Of a stretch of DNA of 64,000 nucleotides, positions 43,405 through 52,873 are shown one piece after another (the stretch's first letter is position 1; each line of letters starts with the position of its first letter). Both the position numbers and the translations under genes were made by a program. Under the pieces are notes generated by a model. The model was not told the origin of the DNA, ran no database searches, and was given only the letters and a program-made list of their open reading frames with translations. Source of the DNA: Rhodoferax sp. (GTDB lineage: Bacteria; Pseudomonadota; Gammaproteobacteria; Burkholderiales; Burkholderiaceae_C); NCBI RefSeq assembly GCF_025354435.1, contig NZ_JANXMU010000025.1, positions 60,313 to 124,312 on the forward strand, given 5' to 3'.

Positions 43405-44502
43405 ATGAGCGGAAATACCTTCGGAACCCTATTCGCAGTCACCAACTTTGGTGAATCCCACGGCCCAGCCATTGGCTGCGTGATCGACGGCTGCCCCCCC
43501 GGCATGGCCTTGTGCGAGGCCGACATCCAGGGCGACCTGGACCGTCGACGCCCCGGCACCAGCCGCCACGTCACCCAGCGCAACGAGCCCGACGCGGTCG
43601 AAATCCTGAGCGGCGTGTACGAGGGCAAAACCACCGGCACCCCCATTGCCCTGCTGATTCGTAATGCTGACCAGCGCAGCAAGGATTACAGCGCCATCGC
43701 CCAGAGCTTTCGCCCTGGTCACGCCGACTACACCTATTGGCACAAGTTCGGCATCCGTGACCCGCGTGGCGGCGGCCGTTCGTCCGCCCGCCTGACCGCT
43801 CCCACCGTAGCCGCAGGTGCTGTAGCCAAAAAATGGCTGGCAGAGAAGTACGGCATGGTGTTTCGCGGCTGCATGACCCAGGTGGGCGACCTGGTGGTGC
43901 CGTTCGAGAGCTGGGACCACGTGCCCAACAACCCGTTTTTTGCCCCGGTGGCCGACGTGTCTGCGCTGGAGGACTATATGGATGCCTTGCGCCACGCCCA
44001 GGATTCCTGCGGCGCGCGCATCCGCGTCACCGCCACCGGCATGCCCGTAGGCCTGGGCGAGCCGCTGTTTGACAAGCTGGATGCCGACATCGCCTTCGCC
44101 ATGATGGGCCTGAACGCCGTCAAAGGCGTGGAGATTGGTGCCGGTTTTGCCAGCGTGGCGCAACGTGGCAGCATGCACGGTGACTCGTTGTCACCACAGG
44201 GTTTCAAGTCGAACAACTCGGGCGGCGTGCTCGGCGGCATCAGCACCGGGCAAGACCTGGAAGTGTCCATCGCCATCAAGCCCACCAGCTCCATCACCAC
44301 GCCCCGCGAGACGATCGACACGGCAGGCCACTCCACCGAAGTCATCACCAAAGGCCGCCACGACCCCTGCGTAGGCATCCGCGCCACGCCTATCGTTGAG
44401 GCGCTGTTGGCCCTGGTGGTCATGGAACACGCCCTGCGCCAGCGTGCGCAGAATGCCGATGTGGTGCAGGCGGTGGGACCGATTGCGGCATCGGCGGGGT
44501 GA
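43405..44502 (+). CDS. aroC: Chorismate synthase AroC
   Basis: A 365-residue enzyme for the last step of the shikimate pathway, converting EPSP to chorismate with reduced FMN. Signatures are complete: [18 protein letters not shown] at the start, [32 protein letters not shown], the FMN-binding [14 protein letters not shown], and [18 protein letters not shown]. It is a good housekeeping anchor marking the left edge of the polysaccharide cluster. Confidence 0.97.
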   Translation: MSGNTFGTLFAVTNFGESHGPAIGCVIDGCPPGMALCEADIQGDLDRRRPGTSRHVTQRNEPDAVEILSGVYEGKTTGTPIALLIRNADQRSKDYSAIAQSFRPGHADYTYWHKFGIRDPRGGGRSSARLTAPTVAAGAVAKKWLAEKYGMVFRGCMTQVGDLVVPFESWDHVPNNPFFAPVADVSALEDYMDALRHAQDSCGARIRVTATGMPVGLGEPLFDKLDADIAFAMMGLNAVKGVEIGAGFASVAQRGSMHGDSLSPQGFKSNNSGGVLGGISTGQDLEVSIAIKPTSSITTPRETIDTAGHSTEVITKGRHDPCVGIRATPIVEALLALVVMEHALRQRAQNADVVQAVGPIAASAG

Positions 44503-44582
44503 TCGATCTGCGGGTACGTTCAGTCATAGCCCTTGCGTAGACATAACAGGATTAAATTGATGCCTTCCTAAGCAGTGTTAGT

Positions 44583-45683
44583 TTAATGAAAAATTTTTGT
44601 CGCATCAAAACGCGCCTCCCAAGAGTTACGAAGTGCAAATTCATTTGCTTTCGCAGGTATATCGTGAATACACAGTGCTAACTCAGCGAGCGATGCAATG
44701 TCATGCAACGTTTGGCTGATAAAGGTGCCTACTTCGTGCTTGCGAAACGCCATCTCTCCAAATTCCGTTGAAATCACCGGCAAGCCGAGGGCCCGATACT
44801 CATAGAACTTGATCGGATCAACAGACGCGGTCAGCTCATTTCTGATGAATGGGATCAGTCCTACATCAAAATCACGCATGGCATTTAATGCCACTTCATG
44901 ATGGCACTCGGGCAGGAACTCGATGTTTCCGGGAAGGTCAATTGGTGTAGGAGTGAAAACCGGTCCGATGAGTCTAATGACATCGTCAGATCTCACTTTA
45001 GCCAAGGCAATAATCCACTCCCAATCGAACCATGCTGCAATAGTTCCAACATAGCCGAATATCTGTGTACTAGGCTCTATTGATTTTATTTTTGCGGTGG
45101 GCATGAGCGAAGCATCGAGAGCATTGGGAACTAGGTGTGCAGAGGGATGCAAACCTTCCCAGCGCTGCTTGAGACTCGTACTGGTAACCCAAAGTGAATC
45201 TACTCGTCGAACCAATCGTGCCTCGCGCTTCGCCATCGCATAACGCGATAGCCCTTTGTAGAAAGCCGGAAAATCATCCATCGCATCGTAAACAGACGGT
45301 ATATCTTTCAGCCGATGCAAGACCGCAAGCGCGAGTAGGCTTGGCTTACCTATGACAAGCAATGCATCATGGTTTTTAACAAAGTGAGCCAATTCATCGA
45401 GGATTGGTCTCCAAAAAATGGCGTTGGCCCAACCTGCGCCTGGCAACGGCTCCAACGGCAATGAAAAAGGCTTAATAACTCGAATCCAATCAGGCTGCAC
45501 TTGCCCATCGGGGTCTTTTGTTGAATCAAATCGCCCTATGTCGGACAAGCGAGGAAATCGAGTGGGATAGGGATCAACCCAAAGCACCTCGCCATCAGTT
45601 CTGGAGTGAAACCAGCTAGCAAATTTCTGTGGGCGTTGCGCAAAAGTCGCCCAAGGCACTGGTGATAGATAGACAAGGCGCAT
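44583..45683 (-). CDS. Glycosyltransferase, GT-B fold (GT4-like)
   Basis: A 366-residue cytoplasmic glycosyltransferase without membrane segments. The N-terminus MRLVYLSPVPWATFAQRPQKFASWF resembles the middle domain of the large fusion protein upstream in the operon (FRMQRPQHLARSF). The sugar-nucleotide region contains IFGYVGTIAAWFDWEWI, VGLIPFIRNELTASVDPIKFYEYRALGLPVISTEFGE, the usual GT4 E-x7-E-like pattern. Donor and acceptor are unknown. It overlaps the wecB stop by one base (TGATG) and is last in the polysaccharide operon. Confidence 0.83.
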   Translation of the reverse strand: MRLVYLSPVPWATFAQRPQKFASWFHSRTDGEVLWVDPYPTRFPRLSDIGRFDSTKDPDGQVQPDWIRVIKPFSLPLEPLPGAGWANAIFWRPILDELAHFVKNHDALLVIGKPSLLALAVLHRLKDIPSVYDAMDDFPAFYKGLSRYAMAKREARLVRRVDSLWVTSTSLKQRWEGLHPSAHLVPNALDASLMPTAKIKSIEPSTQIFGYVGTIAAWFDWEWIIALAKVRSDDVIRLIGPVFTPTPIDLPGNIEFLPECHHEVALNAMRDFDVGLIPFIRNELTASVDPIKFYEYRALGLPVISTEFGEMAFRKHEVGTFISQTLHDIASLAELALCIHDIPAKANEFALRNSWEARFDATKIFH

Positions 45684-46786
45684 CAGGCGAAATGTTCTCG
45701 CAAAGTTTTCACTATCCTTTCGCTAGCAAGGCCGTCGCCATATGGGGATATTCCGCGTGCCATTTCGCCGTACGCCACCTGATCGTCCAGCAAACGCTGG
45801 GTCTCGGAGACGATACGGTCATAGTTGGTCCCCACCAACAAGACGACACCTTGGTCAATAGCTTCTGGCCGCTCAGTCTCATCACGCAATACCAGTACCG
45901 GTTTGCCTAAGGCCGGTGCTTCCTCTTGCACACCACCCGAGTCACTGATGATTAGATAAGAACGCTTCATGGCGGCAACAAAAGGCGCGTAATCTAAAGG
46001 TGCACAAAGTTGAATGTTTCGGCAATTACCGAGCATTTCATGGGCAACGTCTTTGACATTCGGATTCGGGTGAACTGGATAGAGAAATTGGACATCGACA
46101 TTTTTCTCAGCAAGTGCACGCAAAGCTCGGCAAATATTTCGGAATGGCTCACCGAAGTTTTCCCTACGATGCGAAGTAACAAGAACTAAACGCTTGCTGG
46201 GATCGAGCTCAATACCGATTTCTATATCTTTGGCTGCCGTCATTAACAGTGCATCAATTACTGTATTGCCGGTTACTAAAATTTCGCCATCTGGTACCCC
46301 TTCGCGTAACAGGTTCGCTCGCGAGCCCTCAGTGGGTGCAAAGTGCCAACGTGCCAGTTTGCCGGCAATGACGCGATTTGCTTCTTCAGGAAATGGATTC
46401 TGCATATCCCAGGTACGCAAGCCGGCTTCGACATGGCCGATTGGAATTCGGTGATAAAAACAAGCCAGAGATACGGCCATTACAGTTGTGGTATCTCCTT
46501 GAACCAGTACCGCATCCGGTTTTTCTGCTTGTAGCACATCGTCCATTCCTAATAATAGACGGGCCGTCAAGGTTGTCAGGGTTTGGTTCGGACGCATGAT
46601 ATTCAGGTCGATATCCGGTTCGATATCGAAGAAATTCAGGACCTGATCCAGCATGTGACGGTGCTGTGCCGTAGCTAAAACCCGGACTTCTGCCCATGGT
46701 TCCTTTTTTAACGCCAAAATTACGGGTGCCATCTTGATGGCTTCAGGACGTGTTCCTACAACAGAGAGAATTTTTATTGGTTTCAT
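45683..46786 (-). CDS. wecB: UDP-N-acetylglucosamine 2-epimerase WecB
   Basis: A 367-residue non-hydrolysing epimerase making UDP-ManNAc from UDP-GlcNAc for surface polysaccharide. Canonical motifs: VVGTRPEAIKMAPVI at the start, HVEAGLRTWDMQNPFPEEANR, VLVTSHRRENFGEP, YPVHPNPNV and SDSGGVQEEAPALGKPVLVLRDETERPE. The length matches the family. No ManNAc dehydrogenase (wecC) accompanies it here, so UDP-ManNAc may be used directly or oxidised by a gene elsewhere. Confidence 0.93.
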   Translation of the reverse strand: MKPIKILSVVGTRPEAIKMAPVILALKKEPWAEVRVLATAQHRHMLDQVLNFFDIEPDIDLNIMRPNQTLTTLTARLLLGMDDVLQAEKPDAVLVQGDTTTVMAVSLACFYHRIPIGHVEAGLRTWDMQNPFPEEANRVIAGKLARWHFAPTEGSRANLLREGVPDGEILVTGNTVIDALLMTAAKDIEIGIELDPSKRLVLVTSHRRENFGEPFRNICRALRALAEKNVDVQFLYPVHPNPNVKDVAHEMLGNCRNIQLCAPLDYAPFVAAMKRSYLIISDSGGVQEEAPALGKPVLVLRDETERPEAIDQGVVLLVGTNYDRIVSETQRLLDDQVAYGEMARGISPYGDGLASERIVKTLREHFA

Positions 46787-46915
46787 ATTTTATTTTCTGA
46801 TGTGTAAATTTATGTTTACTCTCTCAAGAAATGGAAATTTATTTACTTCATATATTTTTATATTATCGAAGCTGTAATCTCAGGGGTACGAAAAGTGGTT
46901 AATGTATCAGGTTTT

Positions 46916-49882
46916 TTAATAAGTGTGTGGCTTCCACTTTCCCCATTTAGTTTCATAGTATCTTTTATTCTGATCAAACAGATCTTGCTTTTCTGTTCCT
47001 TTTAGCTTATTAAATGATGCTGATAAGTGATGATGAATAAAAACATCGTGCGCACAAACTATCGTTTTACCTATGGCTTCAACCCGACGGCAGTAATCAT
47101 CATCTTCAAAGAATCCTCGTCCGAAATTCTCATCCAGTAAACCAACTTCCTCAAATATATTTCGCGGTATCATTACGCAAAAGAAAGCCGCCGTCTGGAG
47201 AGGGTAGTATTTCCCCATTTGGTTTAATGTGTAATTAAACGTAAGTGGTAGCATTTTCTTTGGTGTAGAGTAGTTGATGTTAATTTTTGCTTCGTTGCCA
47301 ATATTATTAGTAACTGGTCCAATTATTCCGATAGTAGGATTAATTTGTAAATGGCGCATAAGTGTCATTAACCAGCCAGGTGTTACAACTGTGTCGTTGT
47401 TCAGCATAACCAGAAAATCGCCAGTGGCTTCTTTGAGGCCTACGTTGTTGCCAGCAGAAAAACCTAGATTTTTTTCATTTAATATAAGCTTAATATTTTT
47501 GTGCTTATTTTTGAATTCGGTTAGATAAGTTGGACTCTCATCTGTTGATGCGTTATCCACCAAAATAAGCTCGATATTAGGATAGCAAGTAAAGCGTACA
47601 AGACTGTCTAGGCATGCCTTGGTCAACTCAAGATTATTGAAGGTCAGGACCACAACACTAATTTTTGGCATTGGCAAGTCGATAGTGGCTTTAATCAACG
47701 CTTCTGCCCGATGCTCCCAAGTCTGGTCTTTAGCAAATAGTTGACGGTTGCGTTTTAACTCGTCCGAGTCGGTAGTTGCGAGGTTTTGCGAAATCATCGT
47801 AATGAATTCGTCACTAGTCCGCGCCCGCAGAACCAAATCCCCAAACTGAGCTATTTCGGGTAAATCTACACTGATCACAGGCTTGCCCGCTGCAAGGTAT
47901 TCATAAACCTTTACGGGATTTGTCGCCAAAGTGAGTGGAGTAATCTTGAAAGGCAGCAGACAAACATCGAAAGCATACAAGTAGAAAGGTAACTTGGCAT
48001 AAGGAACCTCCCCGATGAAGAGCACATTAGGAAGATCCTTTAGTGATTTGGATGCTTCAATGGTGTCATTACCAATGAGTAGAATAAGCGCATTAGGATG
48101 CACTAATGCCGCGTGGCGGATCAGATCGATATCGAACCACTCGGCAATCGCACCGAAGTAGCCAATGATACGACGCCCACTTGCATCCACATAGCGCTGG
48201 ACAGGCTGTACAGAAAAATGAGAATACTCGCCCGCGTTGCGAACGGTTACAACGTTTTTATTATAGCCACTGGCAAAATTTTCGAGCCAACTGGATGTAA
48301 CTACCACTAAATCAGACCCGCGTAGCATATCTTTCTCGATTTCAGCCAATGCTGTAGGCACACCACCAAAGCCTTCGTGGTGATCCATGCAGTCATACAG
48401 TCGAATGCTATTTGGTATATGACACACAACTGGATACCAATATGGATGCTGAACCACTGCAATGCTGGAAATTATCGCGAAATCTGACATTAATTTCGCA
48501 ATGCCATGTTCTAGTTGAGATATGGCAGTCGTAGTAGGTGCTCCAAAGTAAATTGCGGGCGCACCTTTGACGCGCAGTTTGATTTGATAAATATCTAAGG
48601 ATGGATCAAGTCGTTCAATTTCATAGCCATACTCATTGGAGTCCAAGAAATGGTTGCTGAGAAAAAATACCCGTTTCCCATTGCTTGAAAAACTGCGAGC
48701 CAGATGCTGGGGGCGTTGCATTCTGAAATGCCAGTCTATGACGGAAAATACGAGTACATCAGTACGTTCAACCTGAGCGCCTTCTTCCAGATTTTTCCAT
48801 TTGCGATTCAAGTCCTGAACAGCGTCTAGTAACTGGTCAGATTTTTGTTGCGGAAATGAAAAAATTTTACGCAATGAGCCAATTACACCCATTGTTGCAC
48901 TTCTCAGTTGATACTTTAATGAGCTCGGTAGCGGCAATGTTCGGTAAACAGAGCGTAATACCTTAATTCCATATTTTTTAAATCCGTGTTGCAGTGGTTT
49001 TTGGTCAATTCTTTGTGCCCAGTCTGAAAGTCGAATTAACTCATGGTTAATGCTGGCAACTTGGCTATCCCTCGCTTTGACTTCCTGATGGAATCTGGTT
49101 ATTTGATCACCCTGTGTGCCCACTTCCATATTGAGGCTGGCGATCTGGCTATCACGGGTGGCTATTTCCTCATGAAGGCTGGCAATCTTTGCTGTCGCAT
49201 CGTCTTGCACAAAGTTGCAATCGCCTAAAGTTAAGTTGAGTGATGTAAGCCATGACGATTCAGCATACACAAGAAAAATCTGATCACCACCCCAAAGCGT
49301 ATCGGGAAGATGCCTGCAATCAATTACTTTAGACCAAATTAGTCGAAAACCGTTACTTAAATCAATGGGTATATTCTTTGAAAGAAATGAGTAAAAATGC
49401 TCTTCGATTAACTCTAATTCACGGTAAGGTAAAGCTAAAACTACAGCTTTCTTGGCTCGTGCACCCAATGCTTTCAGTACTTCGTACGGCTGGTGAAAAT
49501 GCTCCAGCGTGTTGGATGAGAAAACGACATCATAAGAATCGGGAATCTCAGTAGCTTCCTCAAGCCAGTTTTCACTTTTGAACCTTATAGTTGGATAGCG
49601 CCTTGCCGCTTGCTCGATAGCAACCCCAGAAAAATCCACTCCCACCAATTGACCTGGATCTACAAAGCTCGCCAATACATTGGTCCCGTCACCCTGCGCG
49701 CATCCCCAGTCTGCAAGCGTTAATGATTGAAGCCTCGTTTGTTCGATTAGCCATGAGGGCATATTTTCGACGGCGAGTTGAGCGAAAAAACGGGATTGAC
49801 GAGGTCCTGCGTACATTTCCCAGTCTTCTGAAAAACGGTGGTCCCAGTAGGTGCCTGAGTTGATGTTTGATAGTTTTGACAT
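46916..49882 (-). CDS. Methyltransferase / coiled coil / two-glycosyltransferase fusion protein
   Basis: A 988-residue cytoplasmic protein with four parts. Residues 1-215: SAM-dependent methyltransferase (LADWGCAQGDGTNVLASF, VVFSSNTLEHFHQP). Residues 232-290: four consecutive 14-residue repeats of the type QIASLNMEVGTQGD, predicting a coiled coil. Residues about 370-700: a GT4-like domain (VIDWHFRMQRPQHLARSF, IIGYFGAIAEWFDIDL, NPVKVYEYLAAGKPVISVDLPE). Residues about 730-988: a GT2 rhamnosyltransferase-like domain (ISVVVLTFNNLELTKACLDSL, LVDNASTDES, MLNNDTVVTPGW, GRGFFEDDDYCRR). Domain order recalls WbdD-type chain terminators with a coiled-coil ruler, but there is no kinase. It directly follows wzt with no gap. 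Confidence 0.85.
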   Translation of the reverse strand: MSKLSNINSGTYWDHRFSEDWEMYAGPRQSRFFAQLAVENMPSWLIEQTRLQSLTLADWGCAQGDGTNVLASFVDPGQLVGVDFSGVAIEQAARRYPTIRFKSENWLEEATEIPDSYDVVFSSNTLEHFHQPYEVLKALGARAKKAVVLALPYRELELIEEHFYSFLSKNIPIDLSNGFRLIWSKVIDCRHLPDTLWGGDQIFLVYAESSWLTSLNLTLGDCNFVQDDATAKIASLHEEIATRDSQIASLNMEVGTQGDQITRFHQEVKARDSQVASINHELIRLSDWAQRIDQKPLQHGFKKYGIKVLRSVYRTLPLPSSLKYQLRSATMGVIGSLRKIFSFPQQKSDQLLDAVQDLNRKWKNLEEGAQVERTDVLVFSVIDWHFRMQRPQHLARSFSSNGKRVFFLSNHFLDSNEYGYEIERLDPSLDIYQIKLRVKGAPAIYFGAPTTTAISQLEHGIAKLMSDFAIISSIAVVQHPYWYPVVCHIPNSIRLYDCMDHHEGFGGVPTALAEIEKDMLRGSDLVVVTSSWLENFASGYNKNVVTVRNAGEYSHFSVQPVQRYVDASGRRIIGYFGAIAEWFDIDLIRHAALVHPNALILLIGNDTIEASKSLKDLPNVLFIGEVPYAKLPFYLYAFDVCLLPFKITPLTLATNPVKVYEYLAAGKPVISVDLPEIAQFGDLVLRARTSDEFITMISQNLATTDSDELKRNRQLFAKDQTWEHRAEALIKATIDLPMPKISVVVLTFNNLELTKACLDSLVRFTCYPNIELILVDNASTDESPTYLTEFKNKHKNIKLILNEKNLGFSAGNNVGLKEATGDFLVMLNNDTVVTPGWLMTLMRHLQINPTIGIIGPVTNNIGNEAKININYSTPKKMLPLTFNYTLNQMGKYYPLQTAAFFCVMIPRNIFEEVGLLDENFGRGFFEDDDYCRRVEAIGKTIVCAHDVFIHHHLSASFNKLKGTEKQDLFDQNKRYYETKWGKWKPHTY

Positions 49883-51211
49883 CTATGCAACTTTAACTAA
49901 CTGCTCAACCGTCGGCTGGAAAATTCCAAAAAAACGCTCGTCGGCCAATGATGAAAAATAATGGGCACCCTCAAGATACTCATAATAATGAATGTCTCTG
50001 TGAAGTCGATTTTCTACTGCCGCGACCAAAAGATATTTCCCTGTTACCAGAGGGTTAACCATACGGAAGCAGACACTGAAGTGCTCCTGATTGGGCAAGC
50101 CGATGGAGTCTTGGTCGCTGGTGGTGGAGACGATAAGATCGGTTCCTTTGATATCCTTGATAGAGCAGGCAATACTAAGATGCTCACGAGGAATATCGAG
50201 CGGCACACAAACGTCAATCACCACCTCGATTGACCTGCCCCAAGTAATCACATCCCGGCGGATGCCTTGCTCATCGCATACCGATGCGCCAAGAATTACC
50301 CCTTTACGTGACCCCCAATGCGTAACCGGTCTAGTATCAAGTCGATACTTGGATGGGCTAAAGGTGGTGCCGGTGAGTTTTGGTAATTCGGTAGTTTGAA
50401 GTGCGCCTGCTTCATTCGGCGTATCCTGACCCGACACGATCTCTTCTCGTAAAGCTTGGTCTTCAGAAACTTCGTCTTTGAACATAAATTCCATGTATTT
50501 TCCGCTTACCGGAAACACATCACCGTCTTCGACGAGCCGTCCTTTGTCGAGCCAAATAGCCCGTTGGCATAGTGTGCGCACTGATCCCACGTCATGGCTC
50601 ACGAAGAGGATGCTGGCCCCTCGTTCCTGAATCTCTTTGATGCGCCTCATGCACTTGGCAACGAAACGCGAATCACCAACAGCCAAGGCCTCATCGACAA
50701 TCATAATATCCGGGTCGACATGGATCGCGATCGAGAATGCGAGTCGCGCGTACATGCCGCTGGAGTAGGTCTTGACTGGTTGATCAAGAAAATCACCTAA
50801 TTCTGAAAAGGCCAGTACCTCATCCATCCGCTCTTCCATAGTTTCTTGTGGGAAACCCAGAATCGCTGCATTCAATAGTACGTTTTCTCGCCCAGTAAAT
50901 TCGGCATTAAAGCCGGCTCCCAACTCTAGCAATGCGGCAACGCGCCCATTTGTAGTTACGGTGCCAGTAGTCGGTGAAACTGTTCCACAAATCATTTGCA
51001 GCAGTGTCGATTTTCCGCTTCCATTGCGACCAATAATTCCCACGGTTTCGCCTCGACCAATAGAAAATGAGGTATCTCGTAAGGCCCAAAATTCACGATA
51101 GAGTTGCTTGCGCCCAAATGTAAACATCTGAGCCAATCGATCTCTAGGCTTGTCATATATTTGGTAACACTTGCTAAGGCCGACGACTTGAATTGAAAAA
51201 TCAGAGGACAT
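49883..51211 (-). CDS. wzt: O-antigen ABC transporter ATPase Wzt with carbohydrate-binding domain
   Basis: A 442-residue ATPase that energises polysaccharide export. Walker A GRNGSGKST is at residues 61-69, signature YSSGMYARLAFSIA near 155, Walker B IMIVDEALAVGD. The last 150 residues form a separate domain (from about 290, with WGSRKGVILGASVCDEQGIRRDVI), like the carbohydrate-binding domain that lets Wzt recognise a modified chain end in E. coli O8/O9a. The ATG at 51211 is chosen; it overlaps the end of wzm by 11 bases. A terminal-sugar-dependent export mechanism is therefore likely. Confidence 0.93.
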   Translation of the reverse strand: MSSDFSIQVVGLSKCYQIYDKPRDRLAQMFTFGRKQLYREFWALRDTSFSIGRGETVGIIGRNGSGKSTLLQMICGTVSPTTGTVTTNGRVAALLELGAGFNAEFTGRENVLLNAAILGFPQETMEERMDEVLAFSELGDFLDQPVKTYSSGMYARLAFSIAIHVDPDIMIVDEALAVGDSRFVAKCMRRIKEIQERGASILFVSHDVGSVRTLCQRAIWLDKGRLVEDGDVFPVSGKYMEFMFKDEVSEDQALREEIVSGQDTPNEAGALQTTELPKLTGTTFSPSKYRLDTRPVTHWGSRKGVILGASVCDEQGIRRDVITWGRSIEVVIDVCVPLDIPREHLSIACSIKDIKGTDLIVSTTSDQDSIGLPNQEHFSVCFRMVNPLVTGKYLLVAAVENRLHRDIHYYEYLEGAHYFSSLADERFFGIFQPTVEQLVKVA

Positions 51212-52028
51212 CTGCAAATCCTTTGCGTGTTTTTTGAAACCATGCAAAGCCCATCCAAGCAACTAAGGTCGCTATAGCGATGTGTGTCCACCACATTTCC
51301 CATTGGATGCTCTTGCCCCATACCATGGTGTCACGGGTTTGCTCTATCACAAAGGTCAGTGGACTGATTTGCATTAACGGCCGATATTTTTCTGGTAATG
51401 CAGCGATCGGATAAAAAATCGGCGATAGGTACATCAGTACAGTGGTTATAACGCCGATGATTTGTGCCATATCTCGCAGATAGACTCCTAGTGATGCCAA
51501 GAACCATGACAACCCTAGTGTCATCAGAATGAGTGGAAGAATAACCAGAGGCAATTGCAGGATGGTCGCATCGGGGATTCCGAAGAACGTCAGATAAAAT
51601 ATTAACCACACCACCAAACCTATTAAGAAGTGAAAAGCAGCCGATCCTAGCGCAACGACAGGAAGTATCTCCAAAGGAAAAATAACTTTCTTGACGTAGT
51701 TGACGTTACTCACTATCAGGCTTGGCGCACGGTTCAGGCACTCAGAAAACAAACTGAACGCGAGTAACCCGGCAAACAGTACAAGGGCAAACTCGGTTTT
51801 GGAACCAGACCCCCCGGCCCACCGCGCCTTGAAAATCAAGCTGAAAACAAAGGTGTACACGGCCAACATCAATACCGGGTTGAAAAATGACCACAGAAGC
51901 CCCATCGCAGAACCACGATAACGACCAACCACATCACGCTTGGCCAGACTGTAAATCAGGCTTCGGTTAGCCATTAGCGATTTAAACAACCAAATGGGGG
52001 AAATAGAACGCGTTGCGTGGGGATTCAT
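51201..52028 (-). CDS. wzm: O-antigen ABC transporter permease Wzm
   Basis: A 275-residue ABC-2 type permease with six membrane segments; SLAKRDVVGRYRGSAMGLLWSFFNPVLMLAVYTFVF near residues 27-62 is the hallmark of Wzm/TagG-like exporters, and LMYLSPIFYPIAALPE near 200 is the conserved C-terminal loop. It forms the transporter with Wzt and is the first gene of the polysaccharide operon, which runs wzm-wzt-fusion-wecB-glycosyltransferase. Confidence 0.93.
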   Translation of the reverse strand: MNPHATRSISPIWLFKSLMANRSLIYSLAKRDVVGRYRGSAMGLLWSFFNPVLMLAVYTFVFSLIFKARWAGGSGSKTEFALVLFAGLLAFSLFSECLNRAPSLIVSNVNYVKKVIFPLEILPVVALGSAAFHFLIGLVVWLIFYLTFFGIPDATILQLPLVILPLILMTLGLSWFLASLGVYLRDMAQIIGVITTVLMYLSPIFYPIAALPEKYRPLMQISPLTFVIEQTRDTMVWGKSIQWEMWWTHIAIATLVAWMGFAWFQKTRKGFADVL

Positions 52029-52350
52029 GCAGGCAGTATCTTTGGTAAAGAAAGGAAAATGCCGCAGATGCTTTTCAGTATATCGGGCTTTAGAAGGAGG
52101 CCCTCAGGCCTTTGGGGAAGCGAGGAACACATTTCGATTAAGCGTCTTTCTAGGGATAATCTCGATCAAGTGCTAACCTAATATGAGCGCTTATTTCTAT
52201 GCGTTCAGATTAGGTGGTATTTAATATTTAGGTGATTTTTATACAAAACGCTAATTAGCAACGCGTGGTGCTAATCGTGGAGCTAATGGTGCTGTAGGAT
52301 GTTTCAAGTCGTCCTTGTTTCCTTTTGCACGCCATTGATATTGCTCAATT
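52029..52350. other. Intergenic region upstream of the polysaccharide operon
   Basis: A/T-rich 322-base gap. It should contain the wzm promoter but I cannot pick a convincing one. GCTAAT-type hexamers recur near 52252-52293. I see no gene, repeat-family copy or duplicate of the adjacent tRNA end. Confidence 0.4.
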
Positions 52351-52438
52351 TGGCGGAAGCGGTGAGATTCGAACTCACGGATAGTTTCCCATCGCCGGTT
52401 TTCAAGACCGGTGCAATCGACCACTCTGCCACGCTTCC
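52351..52438 (-). tRNA. tRNA-Ser (anticodon TGA)
   Basis: On the minus strand the 88 bases begin GGAAGCGTGGCAGAGTGG and end CGCTTCC-G-CCA; the seven-base acceptor stem pairs fully. The anticodon loop CTTGAAA gives anticodon TGA. The long variable arm typical of serine tRNAs (GATGGGAAACTATC) and the TTCGAAT T-loop are present. CCA is encoded. It sits beside the A/T-rich polysaccharide cluster. Confidence 0.96.
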
Positions 52439-52492
52439 TTGCTTGTGATTCTAACCTTTGTACCTATACCTAGGTTACAAAACGTACTCCAT

Positions 52493-52858
52493 TTAGGGGA
52501 CGTCTAAAACGCATGCATCGCCCAGTGCGTCACGCCATACGCGTACGCGGCTTACTGGTGGGCGTACGTCGGCTAACTGTGTTGCGATGAAAGTGCACAG
52601 GTTCTCTAGTGTGGGTGTACCTAGGTCGGGCACTTCATCTAGAAAATGGTGGTCTAGCTGTTCGCGCACGCCTTCCAGGCGCAGGCGTAGAAAGCCCAAA
52701 TCCAGCACCATGCTGTTTTCCGGGTCGCGCGGGCCGCTCACGCTGACCTCGGCGTGGTAGGTGTGGCCGTGGATCCGGCGACTGCCTGCGGTCTCGATCT
52801 CGCGTTGCAGAGTGTGGGCCGCGTCAAAGTAAAAGCGTTGGCTAATGGTGTACAGCAT
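52493..52858 (-). CDS. queD: 6-carboxytetrahydropterin synthase QueD
   Basis: A 121-residue enzyme of the PTPS family for the second step of queuosine synthesis. The zinc histidines are in FDAAHTL and RIHGHTYHAEV; the glutamate in TLENLC completes the active site. FxAAHxL and the catalytic-region changes distinguish it from folate-type PTPS. The family's catalytic cysteine seems replaced in the stretch before HGH, where E. coli has C; here TAGSRRIHGH has none, which is odd for QueD. The next gene upstream is queE, 15 bases away. Confidence 0.85.
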   Translation of the reverse strand: MLYTISQRFYFDAAHTLQREIETAGSRRIHGHTYHAEVSVSGPRDPENSMVLDLGFLRLRLEGVREQLDHHFLDEVPDLGTPTLENLCTFIATQLADVRPPVSRVRVWRDALGDACVLDVP

Positions 52859-52873
52859 GGATTAGCCGATGGG

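Noticed and set aside
44503..44582. Attachment-site duplicate of the tRNA-Ser end at the far side of the polysaccharide cluster
   Set aside because: No match to the tRNA 3' end and no integrase were found, so an integrated island cannot be claimed.
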